DNA of 64,000 nt from Skermanella rosea (GCF_016806835.2 NZ_CP086111.1:5015471-5079470), one strand, 5' to 3'. Counted from the stretch's first letter, positions 47,873-58,314 are shown. Program-made: numbers and translations. The notes: generated by a model not told the origin, from the sequence alone.

Positions 47873-48871
47873 ATGCAATCCCGTCTGATCCAGCGACATG
47901 ATCAGTTCTTCAAGCATCTGCTGGACCATCCCGGCACCGCCGGCGCGCTGATCCGCGAGAGGCTGCCCAAGGCCGTCGCCGAATTGATCTCACCCGCCGA
48001 TCCCGTTCTCCTGCCCGGCACCTTCGTGGACAAGGAGCTTCGGGAGTACCGGACGGATCGGCTCTACGGCGTCACCACCCGGACCGGCGGTGCCGCCTTC
48101 ATCTATGTGCTGATGGAGCACAAATCGTCGCCGGACCCGCGCATCGACCTTCAACTGCTCGGCTACGAGACACGCATCTGGCAGGACTGGGACAGGCGCG
48201 AAGGCCGGGACGCGGACGGCAGGGTCAGGAAGCTGCCTCCGATCTTCCCCCTGGTCGTCTATCATGGCGAGGCGGAATGGCGGATCCCGCTGAGTTTCGC
48301 CGATGGCCTGGATCTCGGCGACGAGGCTATGCGCCCCCATGTGCTGGACTTCCGCTACTCCCTGCTGGACCTGGGGCGGATCGACGACGGAGGATTGTCG
48401 AAGGCGGAAAGGCTCCGGGTCGGGCTGCTGATCCTGAAGCACGGCAGCCGGGACGGCGACCTCCACCACACGCTGGTCAGGCTGGGACGGGCCGCTCTCG
48501 CCCTCGGCCCTGATGACCTGATCGCCCTGGTGCGCTACATTATGGCGGAGCCGAACGCCGTCGAAGCGGCGATACTTCGGGATGCGCTGAGGGAAATCGT
48601 TCCAGGCCAGGAGACAAGGCTCATGTCCATAGCTGATGAATTCAGGGCGGAAGGCATTCTGATCGGCGAAGCCAGGGGCAAAGCTGAAGGGAAGGCTGAA
48701 GGTAAGGCTGAGATTCTGTTGCGCCAGCTGAGGCGGCGCTTCGGCTCCGTACCGGAAGACCGGGCAGAGCGCATTTCCGGCGCCTCCGACGACCAGCTGA
48801 ACGCCTGGGCCGAGACCATCCTCGATGCCGCGACCCTGGACGAGGTGTTCGCCGAGCACAGGGCGAACTGA
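47873..48871 (+). CDS. Rpn family recombination-promoting nuclease/putative transposase
   Basis: The 332-residue protein has the PD-(D/E)XK nuclease-like domain of the Rpn family: QRHDQFFKHLLDHPGTA near the N-terminus, the Asp in EYRTDRLYGV and the E-x-K in YVLMEHKSSPDPRID. The C-terminal quarter contains repeated charged units (GKAEGKAEGKAE) and a domain resembling DUF4351 (LRRRFGSVPEDRAERISGA). Such genes are linked to RecA-independent DNA breakage and horizontal transfer and are often mobile. The ATG at 47873 fits the family start; the longer frame upstream is not convincing. No inverted repeat flanks were seen. Confidence 0.9.
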   Translation: MQSRLIQRHDQFFKHLLDHPGTAGALIRERLPKAVAELISPADPVLLPGTFVDKELREYRTDRLYGVTTRTGGAAFIYVLMEHKSSPDPRIDLQLLGYETRIWQDWDRREGRDADGRVRKLPPIFPLVVYHGEAEWRIPLSFADGLDLGDEAMRPHVLDFRYSLLDLGRIDDGGLSKAERLRVGLLILKHGSRDGDLHHTLVRLGRAALALGPDDLIALVRYIMAEPNAVEAAILRDALREIVPGQETRLMSIADEFRAEGILIGEARGKAEGKAEGKAEILLRQLRRRFGSVPEDRAERISGASDDQLNAWAETILDAATLDEVFAEHRAN

Positions 48872-48902
48872 GACACGCCCCCCCGGCAGCCACCCTTCCC
48901 TG

Positions 48903-50102
48903 TCACCCCCGGGTCGTCGGCAACCTAGCCCCGCCGGTGTCGCTGCCCTTCATCAACGCCATGTTGACCCGGGCTCCCGTCAGGTCGGCATGGCGGAGGA
49001 TCACGCCGGCTGCGGCGCGGCAGCGCAGGTCGCAGTCGTTCAGCTTGGCATATTGCAGGTTGGTCGGCCACGGACGGTGCAGGTCGCCGACCGGGACGCT
49101 GAGCAGGACGCTGTCCCGCAGCGACCCGCCGGTCAGGTTGACCCGACGCATGCCGCACCCGGAAAGGTTGGCGCCGCTCAGGTCCGCACCGCTCAGGTTG
49201 CTGTAGCTGAGGTCGGCCATCATCAGGTTGGAACCGGCCAGGTTGGCATTGCGCAGGTTGCAGCGCTGGATCTTTGCTGCCGACAGGTCGACCTCACCCA
49301 GGGGCGCGTCGCTCAGGTCGGCCAGGTCCAGCTCCAGCCGCTGCCCGGCCCGGCCTTCGCTGTCCAGCCATTCCTGGTGATGGGCCAGCAGCTCGAACAG
49401 CCGCTCGCCCAGCGACTCCAGATTGCCATCGGGGTTGATGCCCTGCTGCGCCATGCGGGCGACGGCGTCGGGATCCAGCAAGGCGCCCGACAAGACGGCG
49501 CCGGTCAGCGTCGTGTTCTTCAGCGTGGCACCGGACAGGTCGGTGGATACCAGGATCGCGCCGGTCAGGTCGGCCCCGGACAGGTCGGCATCGACCAGCT
49601 CCGCCCCGGTCAGGTCGCAGTTCTCCAGGTTGGAGCCGACCAGGATCGCCCGGTTCAGGTTGGCGTCCATCAGCTCGGTGCGCCGGCTGACCGGCGTTCC
49701 GGCGCTGGCCTGTTGCTTGGTGCTGACCGCGCCGAGCGACCCGGTGCGCAGGTCCGCGCCCGCAAGGTTCGCCTCCGCCAGGTTGGCCCCGTTGAAGCAG
49801 GCGCCGCGCAGGTCCGCGCCGAGCAGGTCGGCCTGGCTGAGATCCGCCCCCTCGAATTCCGCCATCATCAGCACCGCGGCCTTCAGGTCGGCCCGGGACA
49901 GGTTGCTGCGGGAGAACGAGGTCCCGACCAGCTTGGCATTGCGCAGCACGACGCCGCCTAGCGGCAATTGCGACATGTCGTAGAAGCTGAGGTCGGCCTG
50001 CATGCCGCCGCGCGTGCCGATCACCCACTTTCGGTGGGAGTTCAGTCGCTTCTTCAGCTCGGCGATGTAGGCGGCGCTGTGGCCGGTAGCCGGAGGGGAC
50101 AT
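48903..50102 (-). CDS. Pentapeptide-repeat protein
   Basis: The 399-residue protein is made of many A(D/N)LxX pentapeptide repeats in at least three blocks (for example SNLSRADLKAAVL, ANLAEANLAGADL and NLSGADLSGANL), which fold as a right-handed quadrilateral beta-helix. An N-terminal segment (HSAAYIAELKKRLNSHRKWV) and a helical linker near the middle (residues 220-265) break the repeats. There is no signal peptide or membrane span. Function in such proteins ranges from DNA-gyrase protection to unknown scaffold roles; none is specific here. Confidence 0.9.
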   Translation of the reverse strand: MSPPATGHSAAYIAELKKRLNSHRKWVIGTRGGMQADLSFYDMSQLPLGGVVLRNAKLVGTSFSRSNLSRADLKAAVLMMAEFEGADLSQADLLGADLRGACFNGANLAEANLAGADLRTGSLGAVSTKQQASAGTPVSRRTELMDANLNRAILVGSNLENCDLTGAELVDADLSGADLTGAILVSTDLSGATLKNTTLTGAVLSGALLDPDAVARMAQQGINPDGNLESLGERLFELLAHHQEWLDSEGRAGQRLELDLADLSDAPLGEVDLSAAKIQRCNLRNANLAGSNLMMADLSYSNLSGADLSGANLSGCGMRRVNLTGGSLRDSVLLSVPVGDLHRPWPTNLQYAKLNDCDLRCRAAAGVILRHADLTGARVNMALMKGSDTGGARLPTTRG

Positions 50103-50178
50103 CGGGAGCTGCTGGCACTCAGCCTGGGGCGGTAGGATGCGACAGACTATCCGCCAAGAATCTTAAGTAGATAATAAT

Positions 50179-50613
50179 TCAGGCCGGCGCGTCGTAGACG
50201 ACGCGGGTCGAGCAGACCAGGTCGTGTAGGGCCGTCTTGTCCCTGGTCCAGCCCGCCATCAGGTAGCCCAGGCCGAAGGGGATCGCCGACAGGATCAGCG
50301 CGAAGTACCGCCCCAGCGCCCGCGCCGGGGACAGCCTGCCGCCGTCGCGGGTCATGACATGGATGCCGAGCACCCGCTTGCCCGGCGTGGCCTGGCGTTC
50401 GGACGAATGGAAACCGGTATAGTAGGCGATCGCCACGACCGTGCTCAGCACCTGCCCGACACCCTGGGCCGTCCCCTCCCAGATGCCGATCCACAGCATC
50501 GCGGAGACGACCACGATGCCGATGAAAGCCGACACCAGCCCCAGGACGAAGCCGTCGACCAGGGCCGCCGCGGCCCGGATCCAGAAGCCGGCGAACCGGA
50601 TCCCGCCCGTCAC
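50179..50613 (-). CDS. RDD family membrane protein
   Basis: The 144-residue protein has the RDD family pattern: RFAGFWIRAAAALVDGFVLG at the N-terminus, three to four hydrophobic segments, a middle motif with PGKRVLGIHVMTRDG and the ending DLVCSTRVVY. It starts with GTG at 50613, overlapping the yejF stop as GTGA, so it belongs to the end of the peptide-transporter operon. Function is unknown in general. Confidence 0.9.
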   Translation of the reverse strand: MTGGIRFAGFWIRAAAALVDGFVLGLVSAFIGIVVVSAMLWIGIWEGTAQGVGQVLSTVVAIAYYTGFHSSERQATPGKRVLGIHVMTRDGGRLSPARALGRYFALILSAIPFGLGYLMAGWTRDKTALHDLVCSTRVVYDAPA

Positions 50614-52235
50614 ATCCGCACGTCGGAGGTCTTGACCGCGACCAGGTTCAGCGCCGCGGCGATGAGGGCGCGGGTATAGTCCTGCCGGGGCGCCTCGAAG
50701 ATCTGCCGGGTCGGACCCGATTCGACCACCTTGCCGTCCTTCATCACGATCACCTCGTTGGAGAGGGCCCTTACCACTTTCAGGTCATGGCTGATGAAGA
50801 GATAGGCCAGGTTGTGCTTCACCTGCAAGTCCCGGAGCAGGTCGACGATCTGAGCCTGGACGGACATGTCCAGGGCCGAAGTCGGCTCGTCCAGGACGAC
50901 GAATCGCGGCTTCAGCACCATGGCGCGGGCGATCGCGATCCGCTGGCGCTGGCCGCCGGAGAACTCGTGCGGATAGCGGTTGCGGCTCGCCGGGTCGAGC
51001 CCGACCTCCTCCAGCGACCGGGCGATCATCGCCTCCCGCTCGGCCCTGCTGCCGATGCCGTGGATCTTCAGCCCCTCCTCGATGATCTGGCCGACCGACA
51101 GGCGGGGGCTGAGGCTGCCGTAGGGGTCCTGGAAGACCACCTGCATCTCCCGCCGCAGGGGGCGCATCTGCTTGGCCTGCCAGCCCTGGATATCCTTGCC
51201 GTCATAGCGGATGGCGCCCTGGCTGGCGTGCAGGCGCAGCAGGGCGAGCCCCAGCGTCGTCTTGCCCGACCCCGATTCGCCGACCACGCCGACGGTGTGC
51301 CCCTCGCGCACCGTGACGCTGATGCCGTCCACCGCCCGGACGTGATCGACCGTCCGGCGCAGCAGCCCCTTCCTGATCGGGAAATGGACCTTGATGTCCC
51401 GCGCCGTCATCACGTCGGCCGCGTTCTCCGGCGGCGGCGCCGGATTGCCCTTCGGTTCCGCCGCCAGCAGCCGCTGGGTATAAGGATGCCGCGGACCCGC
51501 GAACAGCTCCGCGTTGGATCCCTTCTCGACGATCTCGCCCTGGTTCATGACGCAGACCTGATCCGCCATCTTGCGCACGATGCCGAGATCGTGGGTGATC
51601 AGCAGCAGCGCCATGTTGAAGCGGCGCTGGAGGTCCTTCAGCAGTTCCAGGATCTGGGCCTGGATCGTCACGTCCAGCGCGGTGGTCGGCTCGTCCGCGA
51701 TCAGCAGGTCCGGCTCGTTGGCCAGCGCCATGGCGATCATGACGCGCTGGCGCTGGCCGCCCGAAAGCTCGTGGGGGTACGCCGCCAGCCGCTTCTCCGC
51801 TTCCGGCAGCCCGACGAGGCGCAGCAGTTCCAGCGTCCGCCGCCGCGCGGCCGAGCGGGTCAGCCCCTTGTGCAGGAACAAGGTCTCGTTGATCTGCTTT
51901 TCGATGGTGTGGAGCGGGTTCAGGGAAGTCATCGGCTCCTGGAAGATCATGGCGATGCGGTCGCCACGAACCTCCCGAAGCGTCTTCTCCTCCGCCCCGA
52001 CCAGCTCGGTCCCCTTGAAGCGGATGCTGCTGCCGGCCGGGTGCGCCGCCATGGGATAGGGCAGGAGCTGCAGGATCGACAGGGCGGTCACCGACTTGCC
52101 GGACCCCGACTCGCCGACCAGCGCCAGGGTCTCGCCCGCCTTGATGTCGAACGACACGCCCCGGACGGCACGGACCTCGCCACCCGACAGCCGGAAATCG
52201 ACCGCCAGGTCGCGGACGGAGAGCAGGTCGGTCAT
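50610..52235 (-). CDS. yejF: Oligopeptide ABC transporter ATP-binding protein (fused, YejF type)
   Basis: The 541-residue protein fuses two ABC ATPases that drive YejB/YejE. The N-terminal half has Walker A GESGSGKSV, signature LSGGQRQR and Walker B LLIADEPTTALD; the C-terminal half has GESGSGKTT, FSGGQRQR and FVVLDEPTSALD. Both halves carry the peptide-transporter insert region. Fused YejF is typical of the Yej microcin/peptide uptake system. It lies 19 bases downstream of yejE and overlaps the RDD gene at its stop. Confidence 0.94.
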   Translation of the reverse strand: MTDLLSVRDLAVDFRLSGGEVRAVRGVSFDIKAGETLALVGESGSGKSVTALSILQLLPYPMAAHPAGSSIRFKGTELVGAEEKTLREVRGDRIAMIFQEPMTSLNPLHTIEKQINETLFLHKGLTRSAARRRTLELLRLVGLPEAEKRLAAYPHELSGGQRQRVMIAMALANEPDLLIADEPTTALDVTIQAQILELLKDLQRRFNMALLLITHDLGIVRKMADQVCVMNQGEIVEKGSNAELFAGPRHPYTQRLLAAEPKGNPAPPPENAADVMTARDIKVHFPIRKGLLRRTVDHVRAVDGISVTVREGHTVGVVGESGSGKTTLGLALLRLHASQGAIRYDGKDIQGWQAKQMRPLRREMQVVFQDPYGSLSPRLSVGQIIEEGLKIHGIGSRAEREAMIARSLEEVGLDPASRNRYPHEFSGGQRQRIAIARAMVLKPRFVVLDEPTSALDMSVQAQIVDLLRDLQVKHNLAYLFISHDLKVVRALSNEVIVMKDGKVVESGPTRQIFEAPRQDYTRALIAAALNLVAVKTSDVRM

Positions 52236-52254
52236 GCTGATGGTTTCCCTCTGT

Positions 52255-53403
52255 TCATTCCGCCGCCGCCTTCTTCTCCGGCGCAGCCGCGGCCGGCTTG
52301 GCCGTCAGGCCCTTGCGGGGCAACGGGCCGACCGACTTCCGGGGATCGAAGGCGTCGCGCACCGCCTCGCCGATGAAGATCAGCAGGCTCAGCATGATGG
52401 CGAGCGTGAAGAAGGCGGTCAGGCCCAGCCAAGGTGCCTGTAGGTTGGCCTTGCCCTGGGCGAGCAGCTCGCCCAGCGACGGCGAGCCCGGCGGCAGGCC
52501 GAAGCCCAGGAAGTCGAGCGCGGTCAGCGTAGTGATCGAGCCGTTCAGGATGAAGGGCATGAAGGTCAGCGTCGCCACCATGGCGTTGGGCAGCACGTGC
52601 TTGATCATGATCGGCACGTCGCCGGCGCCCAGCGCCCGGGCCGCCCTGACATAGTCGAAGTTGCGGGCGCGCAGGAACTCCGCCCGGACGACGCCGACCA
52701 GGCTCATCCAGTTGAACAGCAGCAGCAGCCCCAGCAGCCACCAGAAGTTCGGCTCGACCACGCTGGCCAGGATGATCAGCAGGTAGAGCGTGGGCAGCCC
52801 CGACCAGATCTCGATGAAGCGCTGGAACAGCAGGTCGGTCGTGCCGCCGAAATAGCCCTGCACCGCACCGGCCGCGATGCCGATGATCGAGGAGAAGATC
52901 GTCAGCGTCAGCCCGAACAGGATCGAGATGCGGAAGCCGTAGATCAGCCGCGCCACCACGTCGCGCCCCTGGTCGTCGGTGCCCAGCCAGTTCTCGGAGG
53001 ACGGCGGCGCCGGGGCCGGGACGGTCAGGTCGTAATTGATGGTCCGGTAGGAGTAGCGGATCACCGGCCAGATCATCCAACCCTTCTCGTCGATCAGGTC
53101 GCGCACGAACGGGTCGCGGTAGTCGGCCTGGGTCTCGAACTCGCCGCCGAACGTGGTCTCCGGATAGACCGTGAAGATCGGCATGTAGAACGCGTCGTCG
53201 TAGCGGATCAGCAGCGGCTTGTCGTTGGCGATGAATTCGGCGAACAGGCTCAGGGTGAACAGGATCAGGAAGATCCATAGGGACCAGAAGCCCCGCCGGT
53301 TGGCCTTGAAGTTGTGCAGGCGCCGCCGCGTGATCGGCGTGATCCGGATGCCGAGGAAGCGGTCCGCCGGGGCGGCGGGGGGAACGGCGTTGGCGTCGGC
53401 CAT
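52255..53403 (-). CDS. yejE: Oligopeptide ABC transporter permease (YejE type)
   Basis: The 382-residue inner-membrane permease of the DppC/OppC class has an N-terminal membrane span (SLWIFLILFTLSLFAEFI), a large periplasmic loop with WLGTDDQGRDVVARLIYG, and five more spans containing the EAA-like loop RAARALGAGDVPIMIKHVLPN. The C-terminus is Ala/Lys/Pro-rich. GAGGAGG lies five bases before the ATG, and the start overlaps the yejB stop by one base. It transports peptides with YejB and YejF. Confidence 0.94.
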   Translation of the reverse strand: MADANAVPPAAPADRFLGIRITPITRRRLHNFKANRRGFWSLWIFLILFTLSLFAEFIANDKPLLIRYDDAFYMPIFTVYPETTFGGEFETQADYRDPFVRDLIDEKGWMIWPVIRYSYRTINYDLTVPAPAPPSSENWLGTDDQGRDVVARLIYGFRISILFGLTLTIFSSIIGIAAGAVQGYFGGTTDLLFQRFIEIWSGLPTLYLLIILASVVEPNFWWLLGLLLLFNWMSLVGVVRAEFLRARNFDYVRAARALGAGDVPIMIKHVLPNAMVATLTFMPFILNGSITTLTALDFLGFGLPPGSPSLGELLAQGKANLQAPWLGLTAFFTLAIMLSLLIFIGEAVRDAFDPRKSVGPLPRKGLTAKPAAAAPEKKAAAE

Positions 53404-54512
53404 CACGTCCTCCTCGCTTCGAAATCGATGCGGGGATCGACCGCGACATAGGTCAGGTCGCCGATCAGGTTCATCAGCAGCCCCAGCAGCGTGAAGATGT
53501 AGAGCGTCGCGAACATCACGGGATAGTCTCGGTTGATCGCCGCCTCGAAGCCCAGCAGCCCCAGCCCGTCCAGCGAGAAGATCACCTCGATCAGCAGCGA
53601 CCCGGTGAACAGGATGCCGATGAAGGCTCCGGGGAACCCGGCGATCACGATCAGCATGGCGTTGCGGAAGATGTGGCCGTACAGCACCCGCCCCTCGCCC
53701 AGCCCCTTGGCGCGCGCGGTGATGACGTACTGCTTGTTGACCTCCTCCATGAAGCTGTTCTTGGTCAGCATGGTCAGGCCGGCGAAGCCGCCGATCACCA
53801 GCGCCAGCACCGGCAGGGTGATGTGCCAGAAATAGTCCAGCACCTGCTGCCACCAGGGCATCAGGTCCCAGCCCTCGCTGGTCAGCCCGCGGAGCGGAAA
53901 CCAGTCGAGGTAGCGTCCGCCTGCGAACAGCACGATCAGCAGCACGGCGAAGAGGAAGCTGGGGATGGCGTAGCCGACGATGACCACCCCGCTGGTCCAG
54001 ATGTCGAACTTCGACCCGTCGCGCACCGCCTTGCGGATACCCAGCGGGATCGAGATCAGGTAGGTGATCAGCGTGGTCCACAGCCCCAGCGAGATCGATA
54101 CCGGCAGCTTGTCGATCACCAGGTCGATCACCCGCTGGTCCCGGAAGTAGCTGCTGCCGAAATCGAAGGTCAGGTAGCTGGTCATCATCTGCAGGAAGCG
54201 CTCGTGCAGCGGCTTGTCGAAGCCGAACTGCCGCTCCAGTTGCTTGATGAACTCGGGGTCCAGGCCCTGGGCGCCCCGGTAGCGCCCGGTGACCTGCTCG
54301 CCGCCCGACTGCTGGGCCTGGGGCGGCAGGTCGCCGCCTCCCGACGTGCCGCCGATCCGCGCCGTGGCATCCACCCCCGTCCCCTGGAGCTGGGCGAGCG
54401 TCTGCTCGATCGGGCCGCCGGGAGCCGCCTGCACGATCAGGAAGTTGATCACCATGATCCCGAGCAGGGTCGGGATGATCAGCAGCAGGCGGCGGACGAT
54501 GTAGGCCAGCAT
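53403..54512 (-). CDS. yejB: Oligopeptide ABC transporter permease (YejB type)
   Basis: The 369-residue permease of the DppB/OppB class has the N-terminal span [21 protein letters not shown], a periplasmic loop that here carries a Gly/Ser/Gln-rich insertion (about residues 38-72), and five C-terminal spans with the EAA-like loop in [20 protein letters not shown]. It overlaps yejE by one base and follows the second binding protein by 37 bases. Confidence 0.94.
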   Translation of the reverse strand: MLAYIVRRLLLIIPTLLGIMVINFLIVQAAPGGPIEQTLAQLQGTGVDATARIGGTSGGGDLPPQAQQSGGEQVTGRYRGAQGLDPEFIKQLERQFGFDKPLHERFLQMMTSYLTFDFGSSYFRDQRVIDLVIDKLPVSISLGLWTTLITYLISIPLGIRKAVRDGSKFDIWTSGVVIVGYAIPSFLFAVLLIVLFAGGRYLDWFPLRGLTSEGWDLMPWWQQVLDYFWHITLPVLALVIGGFAGLTMLTKNSFMEEVNKQYVITARAKGLGEGRVLYGHIFRNAMLIVIAGFPGAFIGILFTGSLLIEVIFSLDGLGLLGFEAAINRDYPVMFATLYIFTLLGLLMNLIGDLTYVAVDPRIDFEARRT

Positions 54513-54549
54513 CCTCGTCTCCTCAATCGCTGCTTTCTGGAATTCCGCT

Positions 54550-56394
54550 TCAGCCGGGCGAGCGGACGGAGGCCTGCTTGCCGGTATCGATCCACCAGGT
54601 GGTGGGGAAGCCGATCGTGTATTTGGCCATCGTCTCCGGATAGCCGAACTTGTTCCAGTAAACCAGCCAGGACTCGTCGTTGTACCATTGCGGGATCTGG
54701 TACCAGCCCCAGGACAGCACCCGGTCCAGCGCCCGGTTGGTTGCGGCCAGCGTCTCCAGGTCCCGGGCGGCGATCAGCTCCTCGATCAGCGCGTCCACGA
54801 CCGGGTCCTTGATGCCAGCCAGGTTGCCCGAGCCCCGGGTCCCGGCGGCGGCCGACCCGAAATAGCTGCGCTGCTCGGCGCCCGGCGGCGGGAAGAAGTT
54901 CAGCGCGACCGCCAGCAGGTCGTAATCGAAATCGTCGATCCGCACCTGGTACTGGGAGGTATCCACCACGCGGATCGAGGCGTCGATGCCGGCACGCCTT
55001 GCGTTCTGCACGAAAGGCTCGGTCAGGCGCACGAGGGACGGACTGACCAGCAGGACCTCGATCCGCATCTGCTCGCCGGCCCCGTTGACGAGGCGGTTGT
55101 TTTTCAGCTCCCAGCCGGCTTCCTTGAACAGGCGAAGCGCCTCCCGCAGGTTGGCGCGGATGTTGCCGGACCCGTCCGTCACCGGCGGCTCGTACGCTTT
55201 CGTCAGCACCTCCGGCCGGACCTTGTCCCTGTACTTCTCCAGGATCGACAGCTCCTTCGGGTCGGGCGGGCCGCTTGCGCCGAACTCGGAGTTGGGGAAC
55301 CAGCTCTTCACGCGCTTGTACTCGCCGAACAGCAGCGTCCGCTGGATCGCCTCGAAGTCATAGAGATGGGTGATCGCCTCGCGTACCCGGACGTCCTGGA
55401 ACTGTGGCCGGCGCAGGTTGAAGATATAGCCCTGGGTCCCCCGCGGCGTCTGGTCCGGCACCACCCGCTTGATCATGCTGCCGTCCTTGACGGCGGGCAC
55501 GTCGTAGCTCTGGTTCCAGCGCTGGGCGCGGTTCTCCTGCCGGAAATCGATCCGGCCGGACATGAAGGCCTCCGCCAGCACCGTATCGTCCAGGTAATAG
55601 TCGTACCGGATCTGGTCGATGTTGTTCAGGCCCCGGTTCACCGGCAGGTCCGCCGCCCAATAGTCCGGCACCCGCTCGTAGGTGATCGAGCGGCCCGCGT
55701 CGATCGCCTTGATCCGGTAGGCGCCGCTGCCCAGGATCGGTTCCAGGGTGGTCTTGGTGATGTCGCGCCCCTCCGCCGTCCACCAGTGCCGCGGCAAGGG
55801 GGAGGCGGCGGCGACCGTCAGGAGCGGCTTCATGCTGTCGCGGGTCTTGAAGGTGAACTTCAGCCGGCGCGGGTCCAGCACCTCGACGCCGCTGACATCC
55901 TCGTAGAAGCTCTGGAGGAACGGCCGCCCATGCTCCTTGATGGTGTCGAAGGCGAACTTGAAGTCGTCGGCGGTGATCGGCTGGCCGTCCTGCCAGCGCG
56001 CCTCCGGCCGCAGGTTGAAGACGATCCAGCTCTTGTCCTCGGGATATTCCGCTGATTCGGCGATCAGGCCGTAGGCCGAGGACAGCTCGTCGCCCGATCC
56101 GGTCATCAGGCTGTCGGAGATCAGCCCGATGCCGGACGGCCAGCTCCCGCGCAGGATATAGGTGTTGAGACTGTCGAAGCTGCCGAAGGCTCCCAGCACG
56201 ACGGAGCCGCCCTTGGGCGCGTCGGGGTTGGCATAGGGCCAGTGTTGCATGTCCGGGCCGTAGAGCGGTTCGCCGAACTCGGCCATGGCCCAGGTCCGGG
56301 TGATCTTCCCTCCGGCATCCTGGGCCAGGACGGGAGCGGTCCCGCCCAGCAGCAGGCTTCCCAGGCAAACGGCGGCGGCAAGCAGTCTCTTCAT
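54550..56394 (-). CDS. Extracellular solute-binding protein of peptide ABC transporter (YejA type), copy 2
   Basis: The 614-residue lipid-free precursor has a signal peptide ([18 protein letters not shown], cleavage after VLAQ) and the SBP_bac_5 fold. It captures oligopeptides for the YejBEF permease encoded downstream. The YejA branch is visible from ALAKFGEP-like blocks ([20 protein letters not shown]) and the [15 protein letters not shown] segment. The start is chosen at 56394, where a proper signal peptide begins. It is closely similar in layout to the binding protein encoded just upstream (paralogue). Confidence 0.93.
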   Translation of the reverse strand: MKRLLAAAVCLGSLLLGGTAPVLAQDAGGKITRTWAMAEFGEPLYGPDMQHWPYANPDAPKGGSVVLGAFGSFDSLNTYILRGSWPSGIGLISDSLMTGSGDELSSAYGLIAESAEYPEDKSWIVFNLRPEARWQDGQPITADDFKFAFDTIKEHGRPFLQSFYEDVSGVEVLDPRRLKFTFKTRDSMKPLLTVAAASPLPRHWWTAEGRDITKTTLEPILGSGAYRIKAIDAGRSITYERVPDYWAADLPVNRGLNNIDQIRYDYYLDDTVLAEAFMSGRIDFRQENRAQRWNQSYDVPAVKDGSMIKRVVPDQTPRGTQGYIFNLRRPQFQDVRVREAITHLYDFEAIQRTLLFGEYKRVKSWFPNSEFGASGPPDPKELSILEKYRDKVRPEVLTKAYEPPVTDGSGNIRANLREALRLFKEAGWELKNNRLVNGAGEQMRIEVLLVSPSLVRLTEPFVQNARRAGIDASIRVVDTSQYQVRIDDFDYDLLAVALNFFPPPGAEQRSYFGSAAAGTRGSGNLAGIKDPVVDALIEELIAARDLETLAATNRALDRVLSWGWYQIPQWYNDESWLVYWNKFGYPETMAKYTIGFPTTWWIDTGKQASVRSPG

Positions 56395-56505
56395 CCGGCC
56401 CTCATCTCTCCCGCGGCTTGGCCGCATCGTTGCGTGACAATCGTTCCGGCATTCCCGTACTTCTGCCTTTTGCAGCCGAATCGGGCTTAATCAAGGCGAA
56501 ACGCC

Positions 56506-58314
56506 TCAACGGGCGGCCTCCCTCGACCACCAGGTCGACGGGAAGCCCACCTCGTAACGGGGCTTGCGCTCCGGCCAGCCGAACTTGGTCCAGTAGGCGA
56601 TCCAGGTCTGGTCGTTGTACCATTGCGGGATCATGGCGTGCTGCCACAGCAGCACCCGGTCGAGCGCCCGCGACGTCGCCTGCAGGGTCCCCAGGTCCTT
56701 CGCCGCGACGACCTCCTCGATCAGCGCGTCCACGACGGGGTCCTTGATGCCGGCATAGTTGGCCGACCCCTTCACGTCGGCCGCGGCCGACCCGAAATAG
56801 CTGCGTTGCTCGGTTCCCGGCGGCGGGAAGAAGTTGAAGAACACCATCACGGCGTCGAAATCGAAATCGTCCGTCCGTGCCTGGTGCTGGGCGCTGTCGA
56901 CGATCCGAATCGACGCGTCGATGCCGACCCGCTGGAGCGCCGTGACATAGGGCTGCATCACCCGGACCATCGACTGGCTGTCGTCCAGGAACTCGATCCG
57001 AAGCTGCCGCCCGGTCTTCGCGTCGACCAGCTTGTTGTCGCGGGTCTGGAAGCCCGCCTCGCGGAACAGCGCCATGGCCTTGCGGACATTGTCGCGGTTG
57101 TTGCCCGACCCGTCCGTGACCGGCGGCTCGTAGGCGGTGGTGAAGACCTCTTCCGGGACGCGGCCCCGGTACTTCTCCAGGATGGCGAGTTCGGCCGGCG
57201 TCGGCGGCCCGTCGGCGCCGAAGGCGCTGTTCGGGAAATTGCTCTTCACCCGGCGGTACTGGCCGTACAGGATGTTCTTCTGGAGCCACTCGAAGTCGTA
57301 GAGGTACGACAGCGCAAGGCGCACCCTGGGGTCGGCGAACTGCGGCCGGCGCATGTTGAACCGGATGCCCTGCGCGCCGAACGGCCGCTCGTTGGCGATC
57401 GCCCGCTTCTCGATCCTGCCGTCCTTCACCTGGGGAATGTCGTAGCCCGAGGTCCAGCGCTGGGCGCGGTTCTCCTGCCGGAAATCGTAGGCACCGCCCT
57501 TGAACGCCTCGAACATCACGTCGTCGTCGCGGTAGAAGTCGCTGCGGATGGTGTCGAAGTTGTTCTGCCCTACATTGACCGGCAGGTCGCGGCCCCAATA
57601 GTCGGGCACCCGCTCGTAGGTGACCGACCGGCCGGGATCGACCGCCTTGACCCGGTAGGGGCCGCTGGTCAGAGGCGGCTCCAGGGTCGTCTTCGAAATG
57701 TCGCGGCCCTCCGCCGTCCACCAGTGCTCGGGTACCGGCGCCAGGATGCCGGCGGCGCGGATCAGCGGCTTCATCTCGCCGCTTCCCTTGAAGCTCACCT
57801 TCAGGCGGTGCTCGTCCAGCGCCTCGACCGCCGCGATATCCTCCAGGAAGCTCTTGAGGAAGGGCCGGCCATGCTGCTCGATGGCCTTCCAGCCGAAAAC
57901 GAAGTCGGCGGCCGTCACCGGATGGCCGTCATGGAACCGGGCTTCCGGGCGCAGGTTGAACACCACCCAGCTCTTGTCCGCCGGGTATTCCGCGCTCTCG
58001 GCGAGCAGGCCGTAGACCACGTCCAACTCGTCGCCGGACCCGGTGAACAGGGTCTCCGAGACGATGTCGAGGCTGCGCGGCACCTGCCCGCGCAGGATGA
58101 TCGGATTCAGGCTGTCGAAGCTTCCCGGCTCCGCCATGACGACGGCGCCGCCCTTCGGGGCCGCGGGATCGACATAGTCGAAACGGGCGAAGCCGGCATC
58201 GTACTTCGGCGTGCTGAACTCAGCCAGCGCATGCGTCCGGGTGACGGAGTCCCCGGCATGGCCGGCGGAAGCCAGGACGAGCAGCAGCATGGGAACGGCG
58301 AAGAGGTGTCTCAT
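56506..58314 (-). CDS. Extracellular solute-binding protein of peptide ABC transporter (YejA type), copy 1
   Basis: This 602-residue binding protein starts the peptide-transporter operon. It has a signal peptide (MRHLFAVPMLLLVLASAGHA) and the same SBP_bac_5 architecture as the next gene, sharing segments such as [48 protein letters not shown] and the [40 protein letters not shown] pair. GGGGGAG precedes the ATG by five bases. Two paralogous binding proteins ahead of one permease suggest broader peptide recognition. Promoter signals should lie in the repeat-containing region upstream. Confidence 0.93.
   Translation of the reverse strand: MRHLFAVPMLLLVLASAGHAGDSVTRTHALAEFSTPKYDAGFARFDYVDPAAPKGGAVVMAEPGSFDSLNPIILRGQVPRSLDIVSETLFTGSGDELDVVYGLLAESAEYPADKSWVVFNLRPEARFHDGHPVTAADFVFGWKAIEQHGRPFLKSFLEDIAAVEALDEHRLKVSFKGSGEMKPLIRAAGILAPVPEHWWTAEGRDISKTTLEPPLTSGPYRVKAVDPGRSVTYERVPDYWGRDLPVNVGQNNFDTIRSDFYRDDDVMFEAFKGGAYDFRQENRAQRWTSGYDIPQVKDGRIEKRAIANERPFGAQGIRFNMRRPQFADPRVRLALSYLYDFEWLQKNILYGQYRRVKSNFPNSAFGADGPPTPAELAILEKYRGRVPEEVFTTAYEPPVTDGSGNNRDNVRKAMALFREAGFQTRDNKLVDAKTGRQLRIEFLDDSQSMVRVMQPYVTALQRVGIDASIRIVDSAQHQARTDDFDFDAVMVFFNFFPPPGTEQRSYFGSAAADVKGSANYAGIKDPVVDALIEEVVAAKDLGTLQATSRALDRVLLWQHAMIPQWYNDQTWIAYWTKFGWPERKPRYEVGFPSTWWSREAAR

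Noticed and set aside
47873-48871. Insertion sequence around the Rpn-type gene
   Set aside because: No terminal inverted repeats or target duplications were seen next to it; the transposase label is historical for this family.
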